Shown here: piece after piece, positions 1 through 6,963 of the stretch
How positions within the stretch are numbered: position 1 is the stretch's first letter
How the letters are laid out: every line of letters begins with the position of its first letter
Notes under the pieces: generated by a model
The model's input: only the letters and a program-made list of their open reading frames with translations
Databases searched by the model: none
What the model was told of the DNA's origin: nothing
Assembly (NCBI GenBank): GCA_017560285.1
Contig: JAFYOG010000187.1
Span: 1-10,653 of the forward strand
DNA from: Clostridia bacterium
GTDB taxonomy: Bacteria > Bacillota > Clostridia > Oscillospirales > CAG-382
Length of the DNA stretch: 10,653 bases
Direction: 5' to 3'
Position numbers and translations under genes: made by a program

Positions 1-960
1 TACAGCAGTTTCAGAAATGTAGACGAAACCCCGTTGGGCGGCGAAAGAGTCATTACCACTCCTGACCATTTTGCATATGTACAAATTGCAGAGGGGTGTG
101 ATAACCGTTGCACATACTGTGTAATACCCGATATCCGCGGTAAATTCAGAAGCCGCAATATGAGCGACATTATCGAAGAAGTAGAAAATCTTGCTTCCTT
201 TGGCATAAAAGAGATTTGTTTGGTTGCGCAAGACACAACCAGATACGGCGAAGACTTGTACGGCACCTATGCGCTTGACAGTCTGATCTCGGCACTTTCG
301 GAAATAGAAGGGATAGAATGGATAAGAGTCCTTTACTGTTACCCCGACAGAATTACCGACGGTTTAATTAACGAGTTTAAGAACAACGATAAACTTCTTA
401 AGTATATCGATATGCCTATACAGCATATAAATGACGATATATTAAAGAATATGAACCGCCGCGATACAACCGAAAGTATAAAAACTATAATCGCTAAACT
501 TCGCGCAGAAGTGCCCGATATGGTTATCAGGAGCACTGTTATCGTCGGCTTCCCCGGCGAAACCGAAAAGCAGTTTAACGAATTACGCAATTTTATAAAA
601 GAAACTAAGTTCGAGCGGCTTGGTGTATTCGAATACTCCCGCGAGGAAGGTACTCCCGCATACGATATGCCCAAACAGGTTTCTGCTAACACAAAGAAAA
701 AGCGTTGCGAGGCTATAATGAGCTATCAAAATCGCATTCACAACGATTTTAATGCTAAATTCGTAGGCAAGACGCTTAAGGTGATTTGCGAAGGCTATGA
801 TCAGGTTTCCGAATGTTTTTACGGCAGATCCTATGCAGATGCCCCCGATATAGACGGAAAAATCTATTTTACAGCGCCCAAAAGAATTCGCGAGGGTGAA
901 TTTGTAAACGTTAATATTACCGAAATTTTAGATTACGATTTGTTCGGTAAGGTTTGTTGA
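1..960 (+). CDS. rimO: RimO, ribosomal protein S12 methylthiotransferase (5'-truncated by window edge)
   Basis: RimO is a radical-SAM enzyme with two iron-sulfur clusters that adds a methylthio group to a conserved aspartate of ribosomal protein S12. The frame is open from base 1, so the gene starts upstream. The 319 residues seen here, against about 440 usual, lack most of the N-terminal UPF0004 domain that binds the second cluster. The radical-SAM motif CxxxCxxC is seen at window residues 33, 37 and 40 (EGCDNRCTYC), followed by IPDIRGKFRSR. That form, together with DAPDIDGKIYF in the C-terminal TRAM domain (about residues 250-319), fits RimO better than its paralogues MiaB and MtaB. A TTG at 34 could be mistaken for a start, but it lies inside the conserved protein. 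pgsA follows after 22 bp, a gene order that is common in Clostridia. Confidence 0.95.
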   Translation, partial: YSSFRNVDETPLGGERVITTPDHFAYVQIAEGCDNRCTYCVIPDIRGKFRSRNMSDIIEEVENLASFGIKEICLVAQDTTRYGEDLYGTYALDSLISALSEIEGIEWIRVLYCYPDRITDGLINEFKNNDKLLKYIDMPIQHINDDILKNMNRRDTTESIKTIIAKLRAEVPDMVIRSTVIVGFPGETEKQFNELRNFIKETKFERLGVFEYSREEGTPAYDMPKQVSANTKKKRCEAIMSYQNRIHNDFNAKFVGKTLKVICEGYDQVSECFYGRSYADAPDIDGKIYFTAPKRIREGEFVNVNITEILDYDLFGKVC

Positions 961-982
961 TATAAGATATGGAGGAATAATT

Positions 983-1588
983 ATGAATCTCCCCAATAAA
1001 TTAACTCTTGGCAGAATAATTATTATACCGTTTTTTGTTTTCTTTTTAGTATATGACGTCTTCGATTCTGCTACAATAAGCCGTGTAATTTCGGCAGCAT
1101 TATTTATAATTGCATCCATTACAGACTTTTTGGATGGCTATTTGGCGCGTTCAAGAAATTTAGTTACCGATTTCGGCAAATTTATGGACCCTTTAGCAGA
1201 TAAATTTCTTATTTTAGGCGCGATGTTTGCTATCTGTTTTTCTGATTATATATTTGTTGGTTTCGAAACAACCATAGATATTTCTATTATCAGGCATCTA
1301 TTCTTTTGGACAGCTATCGTAGTAGTCTTCAGAGAATTAGCCGTTACTTCCATGCGTTTGGTTGTAGCTAAATCCAGCGGTGCGGTTATTGCGGCAAGCT
1401 GGTTGGGTAAGGTTAAAACGGTTACACAAATCGTTGCCACGTCCGCAGTTATGCTGGAACCTGTTATTGCACCCTTCTGTTATGGCTGGTTAACAATTCT
1501 TTCTACAATCGCAATGCTTGTTTTCACAATTGTATCGGGTGTTAATTACATCGCTACATATTGGAAATTTATAAATACTAATAAATAA
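983..1588 (+). CDS. pgsA: CDP-diacylglycerol-glycerol-3-phosphate 3-phosphatidyltransferase
   Basis: This integral membrane enzyme joins CDP-diacylglycerol and glycerol-3-phosphate to make phosphatidylglycerol phosphate, the committed step to phosphatidylglycerol and cardiolipin. The complete CDP-alcohol phosphotransferase signature D-x2-DG-x2-AR-x8-G-x3-D-x3-D is seen: D48, D51, G52, A55, R56, G65, D69 and D73, the aspartates that bind the metal and the substrate. The N-terminus MNLPNKLTLGR is typical of PgsA. Several hydrophobic helices span roughly residues 10-27, 34-47, 75-92, 105-125, 147-165 and 172-192. At 201 aa it is a little longer than the usual 180-190. The ATG has a GGAGG at 971-975, 7 nt upstream. 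It sits between rimO and cysS in the same direction and is probably co-transcribed with them. PgsA is preferred over PssA because of the length and the N-terminus. Confidence 0.93.
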   Translation: MNLPNKLTLGRIIIIPFFVFFLVYDVFDSATISRVISAALFIIASITDFLDGYLARSRNLVTDFGKFMDPLADKFLILGAMFAICFSDYIFVGFETTIDISIIRHLFFWTAIVVVFRELAVTSMRLVVAKSSGAVIAASWLGKVKTVTQIVATSAVMLEPVIAPFCYGWLTILSTIAMLVFTIVSGVNYIATYWKFINTNK

Positions 1589-1602
1589 TTACAGAGGCCC
1601 CT

Positions 1603-2994
1603 ATGAAACTATATAACACCTTAACAAGACAAAAAGAAGATTTCGTCATCCGTAATAACGAAGTTAAAATGTACGTATGCGGACCGACGGTATACAACTA
1701 TTTCCACATAGGTAATGCGCGTTGCTTTGTTGTGTTCGATATGCTAAGACGTTATTTGGAATATATCGGAAACAAGGTTACCTTTGTTCAAAACTTTACC
1801 GACGTTGACGATAAGCTTATTCGCGCTGCAAAGGAAAACGGAACTACAGTTCCTGCAATAGCAGAAAAATTTATTAATGAATATTTTACCGATGCAAGAG
1901 GATTGGGTGTACACGACGCAACTATTCACCCTCGTGCTACCGAAAATATCGATAAGATTATTGAAATCGTAGAAAGCCTTATAGAAAAGGGACATGCATA
2001 CGTTTCCGGTAACGACGTATATTTCGATTCTCAAAGCGATTCTGAATACGGCAAGCTTTCACATTACAACATGGAAGATTTGGAAGCAGGCGCAAGAATT
2101 GATGTAAACGAAATAAAGAAGCACCCCTTTGACTTTGCTTTATGGAAAGGCAAAAAAGAAGAAGGCGAAATCTCTTGGACCTCTCCTTGGGGTGAAGGTC
2201 GTCCCGGTTGGCATATTGAATGTTCTGCAATGGTAAATAGATACCTTGGCACCGATATAGATATCCACGGCGGCGGTGTAGATTTGATTTTCCCTCACCA
2301 TGAAAATGAAATTGCACAAAGCGAATGTGCTACCGGCTGCACTTTAGCAAGATTTTGGTTACACAACGGTCATATTAACGTTGATAACAAGAAGATGAGT
2401 AAATCTGCAGGAAACTTCTTCCTTGTAAGAGATGCATCTGCCAAATACGGATATAAGGCGGTAAGATTTTTCTTGCTTTCTTCTCATTACAGAAGCCCCA
2501 TTAACTACAATGACGAAATTCTTTCTCAGTCCCTTGCGGCAGTAGAAAGATTGAATAATTGCATTTCTAATATCGATTTCGCCGCGAAGAATGCGGCAGG
2601 CGAGCTTTCCGATGCCGAATCTAAGAGCATAGAATATATGAATGCTAAAAAAGTAAGCTTTATGGATGCAATGGACGATGATCTTAACACTGCTGATGCA
2701 ATAGGGTATCTTTTCGAAATGACAAGAGATATAAACACCACCATCGCAGGCGGAGCTTCCAAAGAATATATCAATGCGGTTATGGATATATACGTTCCTT
2801 TGTGCGACCTGCTTGGGTTTGGCAAGGAAGAAGAAACAGGCGACGTTGCGTATATTGAAGAAATGATCGCCAAGCGTGCAGAAGCTAAAAAAGCAAAGAA
2901 TTATGCAGAGGCCGATGCGATCCGTGAAGAGCTTAAGCAGCAGGGCATTATTCTTGAGGATACCCCCCAAGGTGTAAAATGGAAAAGAGCATAG
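1603..2994 (+). CDS. cysS: Cysteinyl-tRNA synthetase
   Basis: This cytoplasmic class I aminoacyl-tRNA synthetase charges tRNA-Cys. Its 463 aa are close to the usual 460-470. The HIGH motif reads HIGN (residues 35-38) and the KMSKS loop is intact (264-268, NKKMSKSAGN). The zinc ligands that recognise cysteine are C26 (YVCGPTVY), C207 (HIECSAM), H232 and E236 (PHHENEIAQSE), in the same spacing as the E. coli enzyme. The C-terminal helical anticodon-binding part ends with the typical RAEAKKAKNYAEADAIR stretch. An AGAGG at 1593-1597 lies 5 nt before the ATG. The end of the gene overlaps the start of mrnC by 16 bp, the usual partnership in Bacillota. No T-box leader fits in the 14-bp gap upstream, so cysS is not controlled by its own tRNA-sensing leader here. 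Confidence 0.97.
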   Translation: MKLYNTLTRQKEDFVIRNNEVKMYVCGPTVYNYFHIGNARCFVVFDMLRRYLEYIGNKVTFVQNFTDVDDKLIRAAKENGTTVPAIAEKFINEYFTDARGLGVHDATIHPRATENIDKIIEIVESLIEKGHAYVSGNDVYFDSQSDSEYGKLSHYNMEDLEAGARIDVNEIKKHPFDFALWKGKKEEGEISWTSPWGEGRPGWHIECSAMVNRYLGTDIDIHGGGVDLIFPHHENEIAQSECATGCTLARFWLHNGHINVDNKKMSKSAGNFFLVRDASAKYGYKAVRFFLLSSHYRSPINYNDEILSQSLAAVERLNNCISNIDFAAKNAAGELSDAESKSIEYMNAKKVSFMDAMDDDLNTADAIGYLFEMTRDINTTIAGGASKEYINAVMDIYVPLCDLLGFGKEEETGDVAYIEEMIAKRAEAKKAKNYAEADAIREELKQQGIILEDTPQGVKWKRA

Positions 2995-3383
2995 ACGAAA
3001 TTAAAAGAAATTACAGTTCTCTTGTTCTTGCGTATTTAGGTGATTCTTTTTACGAAACCTTAGCGAGGGAATATGTTATTTCCGATGGAAATTGTCTGGT
3101 TTCGGAATTAAACGTTCGTATAAAAAAATACATCACAGCGGTTTCGCAAAGCAAAATATCGGCAATTCTCTTGCCCCATTTTAACGAAGCCGAAACTTGG
3201 TTTTTTAAAAACGGCCGTAACGCTAAAAACACACACCATTCACGTAGTGCCGAAGCGGTTGAATACCGTCGTGCTACGGGGCTTGAATGTGTTTTTGGAT
3301 ATCTATATCTATCAGAAAAAATAGATCGTGCCAGAGAATTGTTTACCATTGCCGTTTCTGAATTAGATAAGCAGGAGAGTTAA
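2979..3383 (+). CDS. mrnC: Mini-ribonuclease III (23S rRNA maturation)
   Basis: Mini-III is a dimeric RNase III catalytic domain without the double-stranded-RNA-binding domain. In Bacillus subtilis it trims both ends of 23S rRNA precursor. The 134 aa match the family size of about 130-145. Family motifs are seen in order: LAYLGDSFYE (18-26, with the catalytic-type D22), FFKNGRNAKN (75-84) and YRRATGLECVFGYLYL (96-111), where E103 is the likely second metal ligand. The ATG at 2979 lies inside the end of cysS (16-bp overlap) and has AAGGTG at 2969-2974, so translation is probably coupled to cysS. lexA starts 4 bp after its stop, whereas in many Bacillota the next gene is an rRNA methyltransferase (rlmB). 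Confidence 0.93.
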   Translation: MEKSIDEIKRNYSSLVLAYLGDSFYETLAREYVISDGNCLVSELNVRIKKYITAVSQSKISAILLPHFNEAETWFFKNGRNAKNTHHSRSAEAVEYRRATGLECVFGYLYLSEKIDRARELFTIAVSELDKQES

Positions 3384-3387
3384 AGTT

Positions 3388-3999
3388 ATGATAGAGCTTA
3401 CTCAAAAAGAAAAAGAAGTATTTGAATATATTTCTCATTGTCTAAAACACGACGGATATGCACCTTCTGTACGTGATATTTGTACCGCAGTAGGTATAAA
3501 ATCCACATCTTCTGTTCATGGATATATCAGAAGATTGGAATCCAAAGGGTATATACGCAAATCGAACGGCAAAAGCCGAGCATTGAGCATTGAAAGCGAC
3601 GTTCATATTGAAAGCAACAATATGAAACGTGTTCCGATTTTGGGAAAAGTTACCGCAGGTCAGCCAATACTTGCAATAGAAAACTATGATGGATACGTTG
3701 ATTTCCCAAGCACAATGACAAAAAATAATGCTAATTTATTTGCATTACGTGTTATGGGCGAAAGTATGATCGATGCCGGCATAATGGATGGCGACATCGT
3801 TGTTGTTGAAAGCCAACGCTACGCACACGACGGTGAAATAGTTGTTGCAATGATCGAAGACGAAGCCACCGTTAAGCGTTTTTACCACGAAAGCGACAGA
3901 ATCAGACTTCAGCCCGAAAACAAAACAATGAAGCCTATATTTAGCAGAGACGTAACAATATTAGGAAAAGTAATAGCTAATTTTAGGTTTTATAATTAA
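3388..3999 (+). CDS. lexA: LexA, SOS-response transcriptional repressor
   Basis: LexA represses DNA-repair genes and cleaves itself when RecA filaments form on damaged DNA. The 203 aa are the normal length. The N-terminal winged helix-turn-helix covers about 1-65, with recognition helix region SSVHGYIRRLESKGYI. The self-cleavage bond is Ala90-Gly91 (KVTAGQP), and the peptidase dyad is Ser126 (MGESM) and Lys163 (ATVKRF). AGGAG at 3373-3377 gives a good ribosome binding site. It starts 4 bp after mrnC, so it is read at least partly with the rimO-pgsA-cysS-mrnC unit. By eye I find no Gram-positive SOS box (CGAAC-N4-GTTCG) just upstream, so any autoregulation would have to act at a promoter outside the window or at a diverged site. 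Confidence 0.97.
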   Translation: MIELTQKEKEVFEYISHCLKHDGYAPSVRDICTAVGIKSTSSVHGYIRRLESKGYIRKSNGKSRALSIESDVHIESNNMKRVPILGKVTAGQPILAIENYDGYVDFPSTMTKNNANLFALRVMGESMIDAGIMDGDIVVVESQRYAHDGEIVVAMIEDEATVKRFYHESDRIRLQPENKTMKPIFSRDVTILGKVIANFRFYN

Positions 4000-4035
4000 C
4001 GTTTATCTCAATCGCCGTTATATGTGTTAAATAGT

Positions 4036-4086
4036 AATATAAACAAAAATCAAATATAAAAATTGTTAAATTTGTTTATATTTTTT
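4036..4086 (+). terminator. AT-rich inverted repeat with T-run, probable terminator of the lexA operon
   Basis: A perfect 12-bp inverted repeat (4036-4047, aatataaacaaa, and 4071-4082, tttgtttatatt) is separated by 23 AT-rich bases and runs directly into Ts up to 4086. It lies 36 bp after the lexA stop and just before the tRNA-Lys promoter. The stem is nearly all A-T, so it would be a weak intrinsic terminator. A binding site for a dimeric protein is an alternative reading. Confidence 0.45.
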
Positions 4087-4097
4087 CAAATAATCTA

Positions 4098-4127
4098 TTG
4101 ACATTTACCATACACTTGTGGTATTCT
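4098..4127 (+). promoter_or_regulatory. Sigma-A-type promoter for tRNA-Lys
   Basis: A consensus -35 TTGACA (4098-4103) is followed by an 18-bp spacer and a -10 TATTCT (4122-4127), which would start transcription near 4134 and leave a leader of about 14 nt before tRNA-Lys. Confidence 0.75.
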
Positions 4128-4147
4128 AATTGGGCGGTTGCAGATAC

Positions 4148-4223
4148 GATCCATTAGCTCAGCCGGTAGAGCACATGACTTTTAATCATGGTGTCCGGAG
4201 TTCGATTCTCCGATGGATCACCA
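4148..4223 (+). tRNA. tRNA-Lys (anticodon TTT)
   Basis: The full cloverleaf folds by eye. The acceptor GATCCAT (4148-4154) pairs with ATGGATC (4213-4219). The D-stem is GCTC/GAGC (4157-4160/4169-4172), and the anticodon stem CATGA/TCATG encloses loop CTTTTAA with anticodon TTT at 4181-4183. The T-stem CGGAG/CTCCG encloses TTCGATT. The discriminator is A4220 and CCA is encoded (4221-4223). It reads AAA and AAG codons. It has its own promoter upstream and a terminator directly after the CCA. Confidence 0.97.
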
Positions 4224-4257
4224 AAAAGCCGAACACTGTAACGGTGTTCGGCTTTTT
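4224..4257 (+). terminator. Intrinsic terminator after tRNA-Lys
   Basis: A 9-bp GC-containing stem (gccgaacac 4228-4236 with gtgttcggc 4244-4252, loop of 7) is followed by TTTTT (4253-4257). The run of As before the stem means it could also work on the other strand. It should separate the tRNA from ppiB. Confidence 0.85.
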
Positions 4258-4289
4258 CTCAATATAAAAAGTATGATTCGGAGGAAATT

Positions 4290-4775
4290 ATGAGCAATAT
4301 TGTTAACATAGAAATCGTTATGGAAAACGACGATTCCATTAAATTAGAATTATATAAGGACAAAGCGCCCATAACTGTCGAAAATTTTGTAAAGCTCGCA
4401 AACGAAAAGTTTTATGACGGTTTGATTTTCCACCGAGTTATCGCGGGTTTTATGATACAAGGCGGCGACCCTAACGGTATAGGCACCGGCGGACCCGGAT
4501 ATCAAATTAAGGGCGAATTTGCACTTAACGGTGTTAAGAACGATATATCCCATTTGCGCGGCGTTATATCTATGGCTCGTTCTATGAATTTTGACAGCGC
4601 AGGCAGTCAATTTTTCATCTGCCATGCAGACAGCACTTTCTTAGACGGTCAATACGCAGCTTTCGGTAAGGTTACAGAAGGTATAGAGGTAGTAGACTCT
4701 ATCGCCGAAGTGCCCACGAACTTTAATGATAAACCCATTCGCGATCAAAGAATAAAAACAATTCGCGTTATTTAA
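4290..4775 (+). CDS. ppiB: Cyclophilin-type peptidyl-prolyl cis-trans isomerase
   Basis: Cyclophilins speed up cis-trans isomerisation of proline peptide bonds. This one is a single cyclophilin domain of 161 aa with no signal peptide, so it is cytoplasmic. Active-site residues are seen: R49 in FHRVIAGFMIQGGD (with F53, M54 and Q56), Q107-F108-F109 (GSQFFI), and L118/F125 in FLDGQYAAFGKV. The tryptophan that gives human CypA its cyclosporin sensitivity is Y122 here, as in many bacterial members. GGAGG at 4280-4284 gives a strong ribosome binding site. The gene starts only 32 bp after the tRNA-Lys terminator and no good promoter is visible there, so expression may depend on read-through. The acyl-CoA synthetase follows after 12 bp. 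Confidence 0.95.
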   Translation: MSNIVNIEIVMENDDSIKLELYKDKAPITVENFVKLANEKFYDGLIFHRVIAGFMIQGGDPNGIGTGGPGYQIKGEFALNGVKNDISHLRGVISMARSMNFDSAGSQFFICHADSTFLDGQYAAFGKVTEGIEVVDSIAEVPTNFNDKPIRDQRIKTIRVI

Positions 4776-4787
4776 TTAGGTATTGAT

Positions 4788-6434
4788 ATGTTAGAAAAAT
4801 TTTTACCGAGGATCGATTTTGATTCCTACGAAGATTTTAAAACAAATTATAAAGTAAACATACCGGAAGGCTTTAACTTTGCTTATGACGTTGTTGACGG
4901 ATGGGCAAGCGAAGATATTAATAAGCCTGCCTTGCTGTATTGTACCGATGACGGAATACGCAAGATGTATACTTTTAACGATTTGCGCATACTATCCAAC
5001 AAGATGGCTAACTTTTTTATTTCCAAGGGAATAAAAAAGGGAAGTCGTGTTATGCTTATGCTTAAGCAACGTGCCGAAGCGTGGATATGTATATTAGCAT
5101 TGTGTAAAATAGGTGCGGTATGCATTCCCGCAACCTTCCAGCTTACCCAAAAGGATATTGTTTACCGTTGCAACGCGGCCAAGGTAAAAATGATAGTTGC
5201 CGTTGATGACGATGGAATTATTAAAGCTATTTCAGAAGCAATGCCCCAGTGCGAAACGCTGGAAAACGTTGCAATAGTTGGCGATGTTATTCCCGACGGA
5301 TATATTAATTTAAGAGAAGCTTACAGCATTTGCAGCGAAGAATTAGAACGTATCCCCAACGATACCAAAGACCCCATGTTGCTGTACTTTTCTTCCGGTA
5401 CTACAGGTATGCCCAAAATGATTTTGCATAATTATGCATATCCTATCGGTCATATTCTTACCGCTAAATATTGGCAGCATGTTGAAGAAGGCAAACTGCA
5501 TCTTACAATGTCCGATTCCGGTTGGGCAAAGTTTGCATGGGGCAAAATCTATGGGCAATGGATTTGCGGTGCCGTTATTGTTGCTTATGATAACGAAAAG
5601 TTTAGCGCAAAGAACACATTAGAGCTTATTCAGGAAATAAAGCTTACAACCTTCTGCGCGCCTCCAACCATTTTTAGATTTCTTATTAAAGAAGATATAG
5701 CACATTACGATTTCTCGTCCATAAAGCACTGCTGCATAGCAGGCGAACCTCTTAACCCCGAAGTTTTCTATAAGTTTAAAGAGCTAACAGGCCTTACCTT
5801 AACAGAAGGCTTTGGACAAACCGAAACACCCGTTATCTTAGCTAACTTTGACGGCGTTCCGATAAAACCCGGTTCTACCGGCAAGCCCTCTCCTGATTTT
5901 GATATTGATATTGTTGACGAAAACGGCAACAGCTGCGAAGACGGCATAGTTGGATCTATTGTTGTACGTAATCTTTCCAAGCACTATCCTGCGGGCTTAT
6001 TCCAAGGCTATCAAGAGGACGACGCCGCAAACGAAAGAGCGTTTGCCAACGATTGCTACAATACCGGTGATACCGCTTGGCGCGACGCCGAGGGCTATTA
6101 TTGGTTTGTTGGCAGAAACGATGACGTAATTAAATGTTCAGGTTATCGTATCGGTCCTTTCGAGGTAGAGAGTGCGTTAATGATGCATCCTTCGGTATTA
6201 GAATGCGCCGTTACAGCCGCACCCGACCCTGTAAGAGGTCAGGTAGTAAAGGCTACCATTGTTCTTGCAAAGGGATATGTTGCAAGCGATGAACTTAAAA
6301 AGGAAATCCAGAACCACGTTAAAAAGGTTACTGCACCCTATAAATACCCCAGAATTGTAGAATTCGTTGAAGAGCTACCCAAAACTATCAGCGGTAAGAT
6401 CAAGCGTTCTACAATCCGCCAAAACGATAAATAA
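4788..6434 (+). CDS. Acyl-CoA synthetase, ACSM (medium-chain/acetyl-CoA synthetase-like) type
   Basis: This adenylate-forming enzyme activates a carboxylic acid with ATP to an acyl-adenylate and then to the CoA thioester. The ANL-superfamily motifs are in place in 548 aa: P-loop YFSSGTTGMPK (200-210), EGFGQTE (340-346), TGD with D428, GRNDD with R443 at the hinge, KCSGYRIGPFEVE (449-461), and the C-terminal catalytic lysine K537 in SGKIKRS. The tryptophan-rich stretch MSDSGWAKFAWGKIYGQW (241-258) is typical of the ACSM/medium-chain branch. Acid specificity cannot be read from the sequence; short branched, medium-chain or aromatic acids are possible. The ribosome binding site is weak (TTAGGT before the ATG), and the gene lies 12 bp after ppiB. 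Its stop overlaps the next start. Confidence 0.9.
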   Translation: MLEKFLPRIDFDSYEDFKTNYKVNIPEGFNFAYDVVDGWASEDINKPALLYCTDDGIRKMYTFNDLRILSNKMANFFISKGIKKGSRVMLMLKQRAEAWICILALCKIGAVCIPATFQLTQKDIVYRCNAAKVKMIVAVDDDGIIKAISEAMPQCETLENVAIVGDVIPDGYINLREAYSICSEELERIPNDTKDPMLLYFSSGTTGMPKMILHNYAYPIGHILTAKYWQHVEEGKLHLTMSDSGWAKFAWGKIYGQWICGAVIVAYDNEKFSAKNTLELIQEIKLTTFCAPPTIFRFLIKEDIAHYDFSSIKHCCIAGEPLNPEVFYKFKELTGLTLTEGFGQTETPVILANFDGVPIKPGSTGKPSPDFDIDIVDENGNSCEDGIVGSIVVRNLSKHYPAGLFQGYQEDDAANERAFANDCYNTGDTAWRDAEGYYWFVGRNDDVIKCSGYRIGPFEVESALMMHPSVLECAVTAAPDPVRGQVVKATIVLAKGYVASDELKKEIQNHVKKVTAPYKYPRIVEFVEELPKTISGKIKRSTIRQNDK

Positions 6435-6841
6435 TGAACGTTATATATTCTAAAAAAGCTTTAATTATTAAAGCAATATATGCAGTAATTGTAACGACAA
6501 TATATTTAGTTGTATCTTTTGCTATAGAAATCGGTAATCCATTTTTCTATCTTGTTTTGTGTGCGTTACCGATAGCTTGTCTATATGCAGTTCCGTTTTT
6601 AATTAACGCAGCGGTGTTAAGAAAAGACAACAAAAAATCCATACGCAAATTTATTTTGTTAGACGTTATTACATTACTTGTACCCGCTGTATTAGGCATA
6701 TTGTTGTGGGATTTTATAGTTTCATACACAAATAACGCGACAAATTCTGCGGGATTCATAACAGCAATTTTTATGATAATATTTGTTGTTATTACTCTTA
6801 TATTTTGGTGTATATATTTAATTATCAATAAAATTAAATAA
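6434..6841 (+). CDS. Small four-helix membrane protein, unknown function
   Basis: I do not recognise this 135-aa protein. It is almost entirely hydrophobic, with four likely membrane helices at about 10-31, 36-60, 73-94 and 106-132. A basic loop (residues 63-72, RKDNKKSIRK) lies between helices 2 and 3 and suggests that loop faces the cytoplasm. There is no signal peptide and no recognisable catalytic motif. The ATG overlaps the stop of the acyl-CoA synthetase by one base (TAATG), and no clear ribosome binding site is visible, so translation is probably coupled to the upstream gene. tRNA-Arg begins 2 bp after the stop. A role linked to the upstream acyl-CoA synthetase is possible but rests only on position. 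Confidence 0.75.
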   Translation: MNVIYSKKALIIKAIYAVIVTTIYLVVSFAIEIGNPFFYLVLCALPIACLYAVPFLINAAVLRKDNKKSIRKFILLDVITLLVPAVLGILLWDFIVSYTNNATNSAGFITAIFMIIFVVITLIFWCIYLIINKIK

Positions 6842-6843
6842 AA

Positions 6844-6920
6844 CCGCCCTTAGCCCAGCTGGATAGAGCAACAGATTCCGATTCTGTAGGTCGGGGGTTC
6901 GAATCCCTTAGGGCGGGCCA
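6844..6920 (+). tRNA. tRNA-Arg (anticodon CCG)
   Basis: The acceptor CCGCCCT (6844-6850) pairs with AGGGCGG (6910-6916). The anticodon stem ACAGA/TCTGT (6871-6875/6883-6887) encloses TTCCGAT with anticodon CCG at 6878-6880, reading the rare arginine codon CGG. The T-stem GGGGG/CCCTT has two G-T pairs. The discriminator is G6917 and CCA is encoded (6918-6920). Two oddities stand out: the mature 5' base is C, and the D-stem has a C-A mismatch at positions 12-23 (6855/6867) where U-A is usual. It lies 2 bp after the membrane-protein gene. A weak candidate promoter (TTGGTG 6805-6810, TAAAAT 6829-6834, spacer 18) lies inside that gene's end; otherwise the tRNA is cut from the operon transcript. 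Confidence 0.95.
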
Positions 6921-6963
6921 AAAAAGAAGTAACTTTTGTCTACCAAAAGTTACTTCTTTTTTT
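6921..6963 (+). terminator. Intrinsic terminator after tRNA-Arg
   Basis: A perfect 13-bp stem (6926-6938 with 6944-6956), extended by A-T pairs to about 18 bp, has a 5-nt loop and ends in seven Ts (6957-6963). It should end the ppiB-to-tRNA-Arg transcript, immediately before the hairpin array. Confidence 0.9.

Noticed and set aside
34..36. TTG as the start of rimO
   Set aside because: The frame is open to base 1 and the residues before it belong to the conserved RimO sequence. The gene is cut by the window edge.
1589..1602. T-box or other leader before cysS
   Set aside because: Only 14 bp separate pgsA and cysS, which is far too short for a T-box.
2359..2970. Long minus-strand open frame inside cysS (203 codons)
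   Set aside because: It lies entirely within a well-conserved gene on the other strand, and its translation is cysteine- and phenylalanine-rich with no recognisable domain. It is a shadow frame.
4228..4252. CGAAC...GTTCG arms resembling a LexA (SOS) box
   Set aside because: The arms are 13 bases apart rather than 4 and form the stem of the terminator directly after tRNA-Lys. The resemblance is a by-product of the hairpin.
6844..6920. tRNA-Arg as an integration site for a mobile element
   Set aside because: I find no second copy of the tRNA 3' end downstream and no integrase gene. The accessory look of 6964-8952 is not enough on its own.
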